DNA from: Ophioderma brevispina
Taxonomy: Eukaryota > Echinodermata > Ophiuroidea > Amphilepidida > Ophiodermatidae
Length of the DNA: 64,000 nt
Assembly (NCBI GenBank): GCA_023653785.1
Contig: JAMKCH010019834.1
Span: forward strand, 62,001-126,000
Reading direction: 5' to 3'
Shown here: positions 34,902 to 45,606 of the stretch, in pieces
Layout: each line of letters starts with the position of its first letter
How positions within the stretch are numbered: position 1 is the stretch's first letter
The notes under the pieces: model-generated
The model's database searches: none
What the model was told of the DNA's origin: nothing
Seen by the model: the letters and a program-made list of their open reading frames with translations, nothing else
Made by a program: the position numbers and the translations under genes

Positions 34902-35646
34902 GTAATTAAAAACAGATTTATACACCCATTCACACGCAAAACACACACACATACACAAACATACACACAAACTCAAAGTTTGTATTTTTTCACTTATGTG
35001 GCGGTTACTTCAGACCTGATTGTATCGTGTTGCATATCAGCAGACAATGGTAGCCAAGTCTCATTCAATATAGGAACTCTCCCAAAATATCAAAAGAAAT
35101 TAGAGCAATACGGAGTGCAAACCACAAACCAATTTGGGTGCTTTGATGTGGGTCAGTCATGGGTGTCCCATGACCCACATACGACCCCGTCCTCGTCCGT
35201 TATTCATATAAAAAACAGAAATAATCCTTATAGTTGAGTTGATTCTTCAGCTCCAACGGATTTGGAATAAGAAAATATTTCTCAACAACATAACAAATTC
35301 AGAATTTTTCGTCAAGATTTCGCTTTTTACGTGTTAAACCAATGGCGCCGTCTAAAATTGGAATTTCTTGGCCGCCCTCCCCTGCATATCAGTGAAAACT
35401 TATTTTAACACCCCCCGACCACATTTGTAACAATCACTTCACGGCTGAGTAGCGTTCCTGTGAATATGGGTGGGTCTAGAACAGATTGTGCCCATCTCGG
35501 TTTATTTTTTGTTTTATTTCTTTGATATAAAAGTTAATTGTTCTTTCACTCGATATTATAGCACTATTTCCTTCCATAGTTATGATTCCATATGTTTATG
35601 TAGAACAATAATCCTAAAATGTACAATTCTGTTATCGTTCTTTCAG
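34902..35646. other. Intron with CA repeat
   Basis: ACACAC and ACAAACAC repeats at about 34935-34975. A short open frame across it reflects the repeat and adjacent unique DNA. No exon. Confidence 0.65.
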
Positions 35647-35745
35647 TGTCAGTCGATTTTACGTCAGCAACAGCAGTTGTTAATGAAGGAGACGGAACTG
35701 TTACGTTGATGGTATCAAATTCGGGAGGCGAAAGTGCCACTATTA
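35647..35745 (+). CDS. Calx-beta A exon, slot II-5
   Basis: 99 nt, VSVDFTSATAVVNEGDG, TVTLMVSNSGGESATI, acceptor TTTCAG, donor GTAAGT. The second glycine turn is GGES instead of GGGT. Confidence 0.92.
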
Positions 35746-36926
35746 GTAAGTGTTCATTAACGTAATCTGAACGCTTGCCTCAAAGGGGGAGTCTGCAACA
35801 CTTTCTGATGTCGGGTTGTGCAAACAGTGTATAGTTTTAGATATATGGACTTGGATGTATGCCGTAGGCAATTAGGAATATTGCCTGCTCGTGATCATAA
35901 AACATGTAATCATTATGCTGCAGGCACTGCATCTGTCAAAGGTAATTCCTTGCTCACCGTCTCAACTTTTCTTGTCCTCATGGTCACAGTAATCATAAAA
36001 TATTCAATCTTCTGAGCCAACGCAGGGTTACTGGGGTTAAAGGTTCTTCTAGTGAAGGAAAAACATGTAGATCCCGTGATTAAACTCTGGGAACAAAGAT
36101 TTAAGTGTTTAGGAGTTCTCAAAATATTAGTTTTGACCTTGATACTTGAAATAACTGCCGTTTTATATTTCAACGTCAAGACTATCATGTATGCTATTAA
36201 AAGTTGTAAAACTAACTTTGCAATGTAAGAAAACATAGCAACTTTGAAATCGGATAATATTAACAATATGACCTTCACTAAAGGTGCGTTGACCTTTTGA
36301 TACTTTTGGCCATAACGTCCTCGTTAGAGGTCTGATATATGGGGGGGAGGGGTCGGGTTAGCGCAGTGGGTCTTCCCTCGCTTCGCACCACTGTTGTACC
36401 AGGTTCGACCATCGGTCGGGCCTGCGATTTCATGTGTGTTTGGTTTCCAGTCCATAATCGGCCTCGCAGGTTTTCTCCGGATACACCGGTTTCCTCCTGC
36501 TTCTAAAACTGAGCCTTCTTCCCTAACGTGTATTTGATAATAAAGTCAATTGAAATAAAAGAAAATGACACGATAGTGTCCTTAAATACTAATACCTCTT
36601 CCTCCTCTTGGCGGTCTGATGTATAATAAACTATATATTTTTAAATTCCGATCGTTCTCAATTTTGACCCTCCTTGTTACCCTTTTTTTGCCATTCCCCC
36701 AAATATCGGAACATTGAAACGGAAAAACCAAGTTAAAAACGTTCAACATCTATCAAGGAAGCCCAAAACACCTTCAAATATTTGTTCCAAGAGTTTGGTC
36801 ATGGGATCTAAAAGGCTGGTCCTCTACTGTTTGAAGATTTCCTAAGATTTCAGACAGTGACATATTTTCACATTAACATACAGATGGTCTATATGAAAAA
36901 CCATTGCCATTTCCTTTTATCCCTAG
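35746..36926. other. Intron with a SINE
   Basis: Contains the S3-type SINE at 36351-36552. Otherwise unique AT-rich DNA. Confidence 0.65.
36351..36552 (+). mobile_element. tRNA-derived SINE, family S3
   Basis: The A-box-like GGGTTAGCGCAGTGGG and B-box-like GGTTCGACCAT stand at the right spacing. CGCAGGTTTTCTCCGG and ACACCGGTTTCCTCC then follow. That last segment is very like a block that recurs in many animal SINEs. It ends near GATAATAAAGTCAATTG. One copy is seen in this window. Confidence 0.7.
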
Positions 36927-37139
36927 CGCTTATGACGAATGACATTGACACCATAGAGGGCACAGATTACATTAGCAGAGATAGTAGCATCTTAACCATC
37001 CCCGGATACGCTACTGAAGATGTTGTGATTGATATAACCGATGACTCTACTGCAGAGAACGATGAAAAGTTTGATGTTACTTTTACGGGAGCCACTGGAA
37101 CAACAACAACGTCAACGGTGACAATTACTGATAACGATG
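36927..37139 (+). CDS. Calx-beta B exon, TND type, slot II-6
   Basis: 213 nt, LMTNDIDTIEGTDYISRDS, SILTIPGYATEDVVIDITDD, STAENDEKFDVTFTG, ending STVTITDNDG. The MTNDIDT opening matches slot III-14 (59638) and the dead slot I-14. KDG is replaced by RDS, which is unusual at this turn. Confidence 0.92.
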
Positions 37140-37693
37140 GTAATTGTATTGGAGTAAATGTCGAGTGCCTGAATAAATTAAACTAAAAAACATGCGATTA
37201 AAAGTGGTTGACCTGGTCATGATCTGATTATTTTTTATGTTCTTTTCTCCCTCGCTTGGAAGCATGTCAACAAAAACTTCAAATTACATTTTGGATTAAA
37301 TCGGTTTGATCGTTTAGATAAAAGAAGCAAAAATGTATACTAAATTAGGCCATAGGACAGTGTGTTTTAATGTGGTCGACCAGAATTTGGAGAGGTTTTG
37401 TTCATAACATCACAAGACGCCATTTCCTGTGCCTTAAATTTCACCGGGGTGATGAGGAAAATATGAATTTTCTTCTGATACCAAAATCTAACTTTTGCTG
37501 GAGTAGTACAGTAGGCGCCTGTGGGAGGAGGTTGTCGATCACGTCCCCCACCTTTAATACTTTGCAAAGAAAGTCAAAAGACAGAAAACCAATCACTACG
37601 TCAATAATAAAATTTCATATTTCACGGTTTTGAGTAGAAGGTTATTGTAAAATGTTATTGTAAAATACGTATACGTTTTTCTCTCATTTAAAG
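37140..37693. other. Intron, nothing recognised
   Basis: About 550 nt of unique sequence. Open frames on both strands at 37367-37633 overlap each other and carry no domain motif. Confidence 0.6.
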
Positions 37694-37792
37694 CACATAT
37701 CGACTTCACTAACGCTGATTTGTCATTCAACGAAGATGACGGTACAGTTACTATATCACTCACCAACACAGGTCCTGTATCAGGGACTGTTA
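37694..37792 (+). CDS. Calx-beta A exon, Q type, slot II-7
   Basis: 99 nt, HIDFTNADLSFNEDDG, TVTISLTNTGPVSGTV. It begins with His where 22314 and 60057 have Gln. EGDG is EDDG. Acceptor AAAG, donor GTAAGT. Followed only 127 nt later by the next exon. Confidence 0.92.
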
Positions 37793-37919
37793 GTAAGTAC
37801 AGATTACGTTTAATTGTAGTTTTCTTTTTTATAGTCTTGTATTTTTGCATATATAGTTATGAATCGTACAAAAATACATTGATTAGTGTTTTAAGATTTT
37901 GGTACTGAACATAATTCAG

Positions 37920-38135
37920 CTTTGCAGACAACTGACATAACAACAACTGAGAATACAGACTATACAAGTTTAGATGGAACGACAATTACTTTGGCAAGCG
38001 GGGAAACGAGGACATTTTCTTTGACGATCCTTGAAGATGATGATTCTGAAGGCTTTGAATCGTTTACCATTTCTATGACCGGCGACGTCGGAATATCAAC
38101 CCCATCCGCAACCATTACGATTACCGATAACGAAG
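37920..38135 (+). CDS. Calx-beta B exon, LQT type, slot II-8
   Basis: 216 nt, LQTTDITTTENTDYTSLDG, TTITLASGETRTFSLTILED, DDSEGFESFTISMTG, DVGISTPSATITITDNEG. ENTDY replaces EGTDY. Acceptor TTCAG, donor GTCAGT. Confidence 0.93.
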
Positions 38136-38407
38136 GTCAGTATAATGATGTTTCATACTCTTATAAACAAAATGAGAAATATACTTTCATTTACTTGTCT
38201 AATGTTACGGCTGACCTGATGAATATAAAGATGTGTGATATATAGTTTTATTTTTAACTTTATCAGTGATACATAATATTCTTTTTTTTTCAGCTTGGTG
38301 GGCTTGTTGCTTTGCTTAAACTAAAACTAGGTTACTTGATATTCATCAACTGTAACCATTTAAAATTTCATCTCGATTCAATTTTTCTAGTCACTTTTCT
38401 TTTTCAG

Positions 38408-38512
38408 CTTCACCAGTTATTGGTTTTACCACCGGCTCAGCTGTTGTTTCCGAAGCAGATGGTACAGTTAGTCTTACGCTGACTAATGTAGGAACGCAGA
38501 GTGGCACTGTTA
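38408..38512 (+). CDS. Calx-beta A exon, 105-nt type, slot II-9
   Basis: 105 nt, ASPVIGFTTGSAVVSEADG, TVSLTLTNVGTQSGTV, acceptor TTTCAG, donor GTAAGT. IGF and GTQSGTV are the type markers. Within block II this domain is complete with the next exon. Confidence 0.92.
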
Positions 38513-38888
38513 GTAAGTATCGGTAAAGTTTGTTAGTTAGCATTTCCTCTAGCCAGTGCAATGTATGTTTTACCAATTCCATTTTACCATATCCAATGGA
38601 TATTTCCTGTTGCGAGTACGGTGACCGAAATGCAACGTTTTACAGCGAAAAATGCCACGATCCCACGCACAAGAGTCAATCATAAGGCGCGTACATAGAT
38701 TTTTTTGTCAATTCACGAAACTCAAACGATGTCCAGGGATTCCCCATTCCTATACCTAATTAAATTAATTTTTACATTCATGTGACAATGTCAGTGGTCG
38801 AATTACTCCAGTACAAACACCAGTACAAACACACACATAATACTTAATCTCTTAATGTACCAATCCTCAAATGTTTATTGTTTTAAAG
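38513..38888. other. Intron, nothing recognised
   Basis: Unique sequence with a short ACAAACACACACA stretch near 38815. Confidence 0.6.
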
Positions 38889-39104
38889 CTCTTGGGACAA
38901 ATGATGTATCGACAACTGAAGGTACAGATTACTTGAGTAAAGACGGTGAAATGGTAACGGTAGCAGCAGGCGCAACCGTCGAGGTTACTGTTACTGTTAA
39001 TGAAGACGTCGAAGCGGAGGCCAACGAAGAATTTATTCTTGAAATATCGGGTACTGGTCTGGGGATTATTACGCAAGCAACAGTAACCATATCAGACAAC
39101 GATG
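38889..39104 (+). CDS. Calx-beta B exon, SGTGLG type, slot II-10
   Basis: 216 nt, ALGTNDVSTTEGTDYLSKDG from the acceptor on, then EMVTVAAGATVEVTVTVNED, VEAEANEEFILEISGTGLG and QATVTISDNDG. This type closes each block. The acceptor is AAAG, as in the partner at 62753 (GAAG). Confidence 0.93.
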
Positions 39105-40212
39105 GTAACTATTTACAAAATGCTGTATTAGACGGGTGCATTTATAAAAATAAGCGCCAGAACCTCAAAATAATTCCAACAAGAGGTTTTAAAACAAAAT
39201 TTAGTAGTATTGACATTTGGGATAACATACTAAAATATAAGAAAATATAAGAAGCAGAAAGCAGTGGAATAGGGGCAAGGTTTACACAGAGATTAGCATG
39301 TGAAAATGGTCAGAAGGTGTAAAAAGTACACCAACGTGTTCTTCACGTTTCACCGATTTAAAAGATATAGTTTGCCCTATCTGCGGGTTGTAGTTCGATA
39401 ATTATAAGGCAAAATGTCTTCAAGGTCACAATGGGGTAAAATTTCAAATCCATTGGATTGTTTTAAAATGGTGTCAAATTGTTTGTCTAGTTGTACATAA
39501 TAACATACACGTTAGCTACAATGTCTGTGACATTTTGTTATTCAATTAAAATGCAAAATATGGCCAGGCTCTATTGGTCCTATAGAGGTTACAAGCCAAA
39601 ACGTCTGAAAGTCGCATATTGAACTTCAAACACAGTTCACGAGTATACTTTGTCTTGTTGTTCATGTTGATTTTGATGCTCTGAACGATTTAACACCAGT
39701 TTTAACGAAATCGGAATCCTTTTGTCAATTTGACCCCGAGACGACCTTGAACTATTAGCATTCCATCGTACCAAAACTATAAATCATAGATAGGAAAAAC
39801 TAAACCTTTTTAAAGCTTAGCGATAGCTGATTAAAACGGTATACAGTTTAATACGATTAGTACAATTTCAATTTTCAATTTTACTCCTGTACAAACTTTT
39901 CCCCCTTATTTCTCCTCTTTCCATTGTAGAGATGTTCTTAGAATTTTACTATGTAATACCTGATATCAAATACTAAAACCAAAATAAAATTTTATGTAGG
40001 AATTATTTTGGGGTCAAAACATAACTTCCCCTACCTATATGAACATTTCAAAAACAATATCGTGTTAATTTCGTTCTTAACACTTTGGGCACTCTACGCA
40101 CCTATGCAGATTATTGCAATAATGATTTCATTGCTGAATATCTACAAACATTATAATAAAACACAGCCGCTAAAACACGGCCATTTAACAACGCATTTAC
40201 TTTTTCGTGTAG
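39105..40212. other. Intron between blocks II and III, nothing recognised
   Basis: 1.1 kb of AT-rich unique DNA. No exon, repeat family or RNA gene is supported. Confidence 0.6.
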
Positions 40213-40311
40213 TTTCGATTGCTTTTACCTCGGCTACTGCAACTGTTGAAGAAGGGGACGGAACTGTTATTTTAATGGTCACAAATTCTGGCGGTGGAAC
40301 TGGTTTGATAA
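40213..40311 (+). CDS. Calx-beta A exon, slot III-1
   Basis: 99 nt, VSIAFTSATATVEEGDG, TVILMVTNSGGGTGLI, acceptor GTGTAG, donor GTAAGT. AFTS in place of DFTS pairs it with slot I-1 (983). It opens block III directly after the SGTGLG exon of block II, as slot I-1 does after the partial exon at base 1. Confidence 0.92.
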
Positions 40312-42166
40312 GTAAGTTCAGCGATTGTGTCATGATCAGAATATCTGAGTAATGGAAGAGACGCACCCGGTCTCCATACTATTATAATGTAATATACGAT
40401 TTATTTCTTGAGCACCTTATCTTATTCTTTGCAGTTAAAGTATAAATATATATATATATATATATATTCTTAAAATAGGCTTAATCCAAAACTTTCTTTG
40501 TTGTGTTTCGATGGTTTAAGGAAAAGTTCATTGTAGTTGTCCATGAAGCTCTTATAGGCTACTTTGTTGCTAATTGTCCAGTCCACGTGACAAAAAATAC
40601 AATGGCAGTGGGATTATGTATTCATAGTAATTAAGGGTTTTAAAAGGTTTGAACTCGAAAGCAGACACCAAGTGCATCCTGTAATGATCCATAAAAATGG
40701 ATGCGTCAGTTTAAGATTAACCCTCGTCTACCTGAGCCATTTTTTTAAACAAAACTCCCGAAGGGGGGTGGTTACCACCCCCTTTGATTTTCGTTACTGA
40801 ACACCCAATTCCTATAAATTTGGTACCAAAGGATAGCTTAGAGTTTCTTCTTTCCATTGGTACCGAAATAAATACCAACATCCCCATTATGACGTCACCA
40901 TGACGTCATATGTTGAGGAAAGTCCGAAAATACTGAATATAGGGTGGACAATTGATATTTCGCAATTTTAGGGACTCAAACACCTTATTATAGCTCTAAA
41001 ATGCTGTTAGTATATAAAACTAGTCATTTCCCATCAAGTAGAGTCAAAAACCGCATGAAAATATGATTTTCCTAACCTTTTTGGTGAAAAATTGAATTTT
41101 TCACTGTGTGTGTCTATGGAAATGGCAGTTTTGCTGACATGCGAACTTTATGACGTCATTGTGACGTAATGCTAGGCATGTTGGTACTCATTTTGGTATC
41201 AATGGAAAGAGGAGGACCATAGCTATCTATGGGTACCAAACCAAGTGTCTGTGATGTTCCTGTGTTGTGTTAGGCATGTTGGTACTTCTCTTCCGAAGGG
41301 GGGTGGTTGCCACCCCCTATCCATCACTTTGGGATCACCCTGTATCTTACCTATACCCCGGTGGATGTTTGTTTTTGGATGAAAACGAGCGGAACATGTC
41401 AATTGACAATTACATGAAATAATCTGGCACCAAAAAGGGGGTTTTAGCAAGCCGGGGAAAAACCTGAAAGGGGGGGGGGGGGGTAACCACCCCCACCCCC
41501 TTCGGTAGACGAGGGTTAAAGTGTTCAAGAATATTATATACGTGTCTGAGTAATCATGAACCGTTTAGAAATTAGTTTTGATTAAAGTTAACAAAATTTG
41601 TATTAAATATCAAACTGCTTTGGAAATATTCTGTAAACAATTTCCAAAGCAACACTGTAAATTAAAAACTTATGTTGATATCTATCCTAGAATACCTATA
41701 ATACATTATTTGGCACAAAACTTGCAGTTTTAGAAATCCTGCAATTTTACGGGCGTTGTAAAATACACGTCATTTTCCCATAGAGTTTGTACAGTAAAAG
41801 TTTAACAACGTCCACGATGAAATAATTTTCAGCACATAAAAGGTTATTTTTAATATTACTAATAATTGCATGTAATTGTTTACTTATTTGCATGTGTGTA
41901 CATATATCAGCAAAAAAGTTCTATGGTTCTTTCATTTTTAAAAATATTCTCAGACGACTTCCGTTAGTGCCTAAGGGGGGGTCATTAACGGCTTGGCCGA
42001 TTTTATTTTTTGGGTATGAAAAGAAACCCATTAAAAAGTCAGACAATTACAAAACATTTCGACGAAGAAATCTTATTCGAAAACAAAATCTGGGGGCCCA
42101 TAGGGACCCCCATGGTCACTTGAGTGTTAAAAGATGAACGGATAATTCCAAGGTTTCATTTTACAG
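40312..42166. other. Intron with piggyBac-like MITE and tandem duplication
   Basis: Holds a TA microsatellite (40442-40467), the MITE at 40721-41515 and the first copy of the tandem duplication that begins about 41470. Confidence 0.75.
40721..41515. mobile_element. piggyBac-like MITE, best copy
   Basis: 795 bp. The left end is CCCTCGTCTACC and the right end its exact complement GGTAGACGAGGG, flanked by TTAA at 40717-40720 and 41516-41519. Internal palindromes GGGGGTGGTTACCACCCCC-like lie near both ends and in the middle (41298-41318). No transposase frame. Other copies: 29380-30166, 61040-61611 and the broken one at 3411-4680. Confidence 0.88.
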
Positions 42167-42379
42167 CACTTTCTACGAGTGATGTAGATACAACGGAAGG
42201 AGGTGATTATACAAGTCAAGATGGTAACACTGTAACTGTGACTGGACATGCGACTGAAAGTATTGTGATTGATATCATCGACGACAACACTGCTGAAATG
42301 AGCGAAATGTTTGACGTGTCCATCACAGGACCAACTGGCGGTATCACATCATCTAGAGTCACAATAACAGACAATGATG
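42167..42379 (+). CDS. Calx-beta B exon, slot III-2, first copy
   Basis: 213 nt, LSTSDVDTTEGGDYTSQDG, NTVTVTGHATESIVIDIIDD, NTAEMSEMFDVSITG, PTGGITSSRVTITDNDG. IIDD and SRVT link it to slot I-2 (2572). Acceptor TTACAG, donor GTAATA. Confidence 0.93.
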
Positions 42380-43023
42380 GTAATAGCAATCTTTATTAGA
42401 AAATCAATTTTTAAAATGGTGGCACATCAATGTGGATAAAAAAAAAAAAAAAAAAAACGGGGGGGGGGGGGGGGGGGGTAACCACCCCCACCCCCTTCGG
42501 TAGACGAGGGTTAAAGTGTTCAATAATATTATATACGTGTCTGAGTAATCATGAACCGTTTAGAAATTAGTTTTGATTAAAGTTAACAAAATTTGTATTA
42601 AATATCAAACTGCTTTGGAAATATTCTGTAAACAATTTCCAAAGCAACACTGTAAATTAAAACTTATGTTGATATCTATCCTAGAATACCTATAATACAT
42701 TATTTGGCACAAAACTTGCAGTTTTAGAAATCCTGAAATTTTACGGGCGTTGTAAAATACACGTCATTTTCCCATAGAGTTTGTACAGTAAAAGTTTAAC
42801 AACGTCCACGATGAAATAGTTTTCAGCACATAAAAGGTTATTTTTAATAATACTAATAATAATTTTTTGGGTATGAAAAGAAGCCCATTAAAAAGTCAGA
42901 CAATTACAAAACATTTCGACGAAGAAATCTTATTCAAAAACAAAATCTGGGGGTCCATAGGGACCCCCATGGTCACTTGAGTGTTAAAAGATGAACGGAT
43001 AATTCCAAGGTTTCATTTTACAG

Positions 43024-43236
43024 CACTTTCTACGAGTGATGTAGATACAACGGAAGGAGGTGATTATACAAGTCAAGATGGTAACACTGTAACTGTGACT
43101 GGACATGCGACTGAAAGTATTGTGATTGATATCATCGACGACAACACTGCTGAAATGAGCGAAATGTTTGACGTGTCCATCACAGGACCAACTGGCGGTA
43201 TCACATCATCTAGAGTCACAATAACAGACAATGATG
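43024..43236 (+). CDS. Calx-beta B exon, slot III-2, duplicated copy
   Basis: Identical in translation to the exon 857 bp upstream, with the same acceptor and donor. As both ends are phase 1, the message could include either or both. Inclusion of both would put two second-half modules in a row (A-B-B), which a normal Calx-beta fold does not allow. Alternative use or an assembly duplicate are the simpler readings. Confidence 0.85.
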
Positions 43237-43384
43237 GTAATAGCAATCTTTATTAGAAAATCAATTTTTAAAATGGTGGCACATCAATGTGGATGGTGTA
43301 GCTAATATACAAAAAAGAAAAAGAATGAGATAAGTAATATGTAAATACAAAACCATGAGTAAAAATTGAAATTTTAACTACTAT

Positions 43385-43527
43385 TAGGTAGACAAGGGTG
43401 TATGTTTATTAATGTTTCCCTGGAGATGACCAGCACACGATAGTGTTGAAAAAACCGTGCGCTTGGTCGGATACGAAACGACGACCTTCGTATTACTAGC
43501 ACAACGCTCTTGCCAACTAAGCTATGT
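43385..43527 (-). mobile_element. tRNA-like SINE S4, copy 1
   Basis: Minus strand: GCTTAGTTGGCAAGAGCG, GTGCTAGTAATACGAAGG, a degenerate B box and CGCACGGTTTTTTCAAC, then the CAGGGAAACATTAATAAAC tail also seen at 43984-44127. The box A-like AGTTGGCAAGAGCG suggests tRNA ancestry. Confidence 0.7.
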
Positions 43528-43838
43528 GGTCCAGTGGATATGAAGGTCGACTCATGATCTGAAGGTTACGGGTTCGAGCTCCGCAGCGGCCAATGTGTTG
43601 TGCACTTGGGCAAGGCACTTTACCTCGCTTGCTTCGTCGACCCAAGCGATATTCGGGTAGCTGTTAGGGGGAATTATTACAATCTAAGTGCTGATAGGAT
43701 TGTGCGCTTGGCCAGCTGCCGACCTAGGTGAAGCGATATGATTGTGACGATTTCCTGGTGGCAGCGTAATAATTGTAGTCAACACCGCTGTGTTCTTGAT
43801 GAAATGGCGCTTTATAAAAGCCAGTTTATTATTATTAT
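43528..43838 (+). mobile_element. tRNA-derived SINE S1, best copy
   Basis: Plus strand: GTGGTCCAGTGGATATGAAG, B box GGGTTCGAGCTCC, CTTGGGCAAGGCACTTTACC, TCGACCCAAGCGATATTCGG, TGCGCTTGGCCAGCTGCCGA, GGCGCTTTATAAAAGCC and a TTATTATTA tail. It abuts the S4 copy at 43385-43527. Confidence 0.85.
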
Positions 43839-43983
43839 ATTATTAAGCTATCAAGCCAGGGTTGGTAGAGGAGCGATAGATATTATCTACATGTGTTTGG
43901 TTCGAAAGGTGTCCTTCGCTTTCCTAGCGGATAGCTTCATAACGGTATATTTACATATACGATTTATATTTGTTTTTGAAACT

Positions 43984-44127
43984 TTAACTACTTAGTTCTC
44001 CAGGCAAGGAGATATATTTATTAATCTTTCCCTGGAGATGGACAGCGCACGATTGTGTTGGGAAAAAGAACGTGCGCTTGGCCGGATTCGAACCGGCGGC
44101 CTTCGTATTACTAGCACGGCGCTCTTT
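43984..44127 (-). mobile_element. tRNA-like SINE S4, copy 2
   Basis: Minus strand: GCCGTGCTAGTAATACGAAG, GCCGCCGGTTCGAATCCGGC and CAAGCGCACGTTC, then a CAGGGAAAGATTAATAAAT tail. The B box GGTTCGAATCC is perfect and the T-arm pairs (CCGG/CCGG). The 5' half is cut off by AAAAAGAGCGCC, so it is not a whole tRNA. Confidence 0.75.
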
Positions 44128-44398
44128 TTGACATAGCAAATTGATTGAAAGAGTTGTAGCAAATTTGAGTATTATTTTTAGCAATAAAGAAAGTATCGTC
44201 ATCGATTTTGGTAGTCGTATTTCCGGCGTCAAAATTACAAAATGCAATACAAACTAATAGAGCAAAACATTAAAAAAATACGCAGAACCTTCAAGTTTGG
44301 TAAGCAAAGGCAAAATGTTGTCTGCCCGACTGATGACCAACTATCCCTGAGACGAATGTCACGGAAGTACAATGATCTTTACAATGATTATCTTTCAG

Positions 44399-44496
44399 TT
44401 TCCGTTGACTTCACCTCCGCCACAGTAAGTGTAAGCGAAGGAGATGGAAGTGTTACCCTCACGGTCAGAATTCTGGTGGTGGAACTGCTACGATAT
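44399..44496 (+). CDS. Calx-beta A exon, slot III-3, one base short (frameshift)
   Basis: 98 nt where 99 is the rule. It reads VSVDFTSATVSVSEGDG, SVTLTV, then a base is missing at GTCAGAATTCTGG (GTCAC-AATTCTGG expected). The remaining NSGGGTATI is therefore in another frame. Acceptor TTTCAG and donor GTAAGT are sound. Used as is, it would shift the frame of everything downstream; if skipped, three B exons become adjacent. It could be a sequencing error or a real null. Confidence 0.75.
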
Positions 44497-44818
44497 GTAA
44501 GTTTGGAATTATTTTTTTTTAAAACATAAGAAAATCATCATAACGAGTTAGTTACCAGCACACAAAATAATTTTACTTCTTCATGCGTGTAGTCATGAAA
44601 CAGAACAGAAAGTGAAGTAATTTTTATTTTTTTTTTAATCTGGAAGTAGAGGAGGAGGAAGGGAGAGGTAGTCAGAAGCAGAGATAGGGAAGGGAGAGAA
44701 AGAAATCGGTAGAGGAGGAGAACGAAATAGGAGGAAAGGGAATTGAGAATTATATATTTTTGCATCTCTTCCTTCATTGTGTGAAAGACCAATACCTAAG
44801 TGCATTTTTCTTCTATAG
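44497..44818. other. Intron with purine-rich tract
   Basis: GGAGGAGGAAGGGAGAGG-type purine run at 44647-44735; nothing else. Confidence 0.7.
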
Positions 44819-45031
44819 CGCTGGCAACAAATGATATAGACGCAACAGAAGGACTTGATTATATTAGTAAAGATGGCCAAACAGTAGTCCTCACTGGATA
44901 TGCCACTAAAAACATCGTGATTGACATTACCGATGACACCGCTCCTGAAATGAGTGAAACTTATTCTGTAAGCTTTACTGGAGCTGTCGGAACAACAACA
45001 ATATCGACTGTAACCATTTTGGACAATGATG
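44819..45031 (+). CDS. Calx-beta B exon, slot III-4
   Basis: 213 nt, ALATNDIDATEGLDYISKDG from the acceptor, QTVVLTGYATKNIVIDITDD, TAPEMSETYSVSFTG, AVGTTTISTVTILDNDG. Acceptor CTATAG, donor GTAAGC. The partner in block I (5797) is dead. Confidence 0.92.
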
Positions 45032-45462
45032 GTAAGCTGGAATTGTAACATTATTAGATTTCTCTAAGTTGTGACTGCATTGTTATTTCTAAAAGCAATA
45101 ACACGCGTATTTTATGATTGCACACAATCCCATATTGTACCTTTCATAATTATATCGTCATGTACCTTTCATATATCGTCGTGGACACATACTGTCGAAT
45201 CTGATTTTCCTGGTCAAATTGCATTTGATTGCATTATATATTCTTTATTTATACCCAAAAATAAATGCGATCTTTTATCTCCTGACAAAAATAGCCCCAA
45301 TCGAATAACACCCATTAGTTTAAAAACAATAGAATTTTGATTTGATACCTCGGCGTGTCCAACTCTCGGCGTGTCAAATTCGCTGTTACACAATAAACAA
45401 GATTGCTGCATAAGTGATCAAAATCGATATACATGTATTGAATAAGGCCCGTGTAAAAGGAA

Positions 45463-45606
45463 ATATGGTCCACCCGGAGCCATAGTCTGGGGCTCCACAG
45501 ACGACAACGGAATAAAGCGTGAAATTAATATTGTGTGAAGAGTCAACTGAATCGAGTGCTCTATTCTTTACCGTTGTAGGTGGATCATGAGTCCGGGGGA
45601 CCATAT
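45463..45606. mobile_element. MITE M2, copy 1
   Basis: Terminal repeats ATATGGTCCACCCGGA and TCCGGGGGACCATAT. The interior contains AACGGAATAAAGCGTGAAA and TATTCTTTACCGTTG. A second copy lies inverted at about 57332-57456 (CAACGGTAAAGAATAG, TTTCACGCGTTATTCCGTT). Confidence 0.8.

Larger units (their letters stand above)
41470..43294 (+). repeat. Tandem duplication carrying a B exon
   Basis: Copy 1 runs about 41470-42437 and copy 2 about 42461-43294. Each includes the right end of the MITE, hAT-like repeat sequence and a full B exon with both splice sites. Copy 2 lacks about 135 bp present in copy 1 (around 41860-41998). In the shared part only a handful of single-base differences are visible; both exons give the same protein. 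The junction is a run of A followed by C and a run of G (42438-42478). Confidence 0.9.
43237..44398. other. Intron with three SINE copies
   Basis: Contains two minus-strand S4 copies (43385-43527, 43984-44127) on either side of one plus-strand S1 copy (43528-43838). Confidence 0.75.

Noticed and set aside
44060..44127. tRNA gene with GGTTCGAATCC
   Set aside because: Only the T-arm half is present; a second copy at 43385-43527 shows it is a SINE family.
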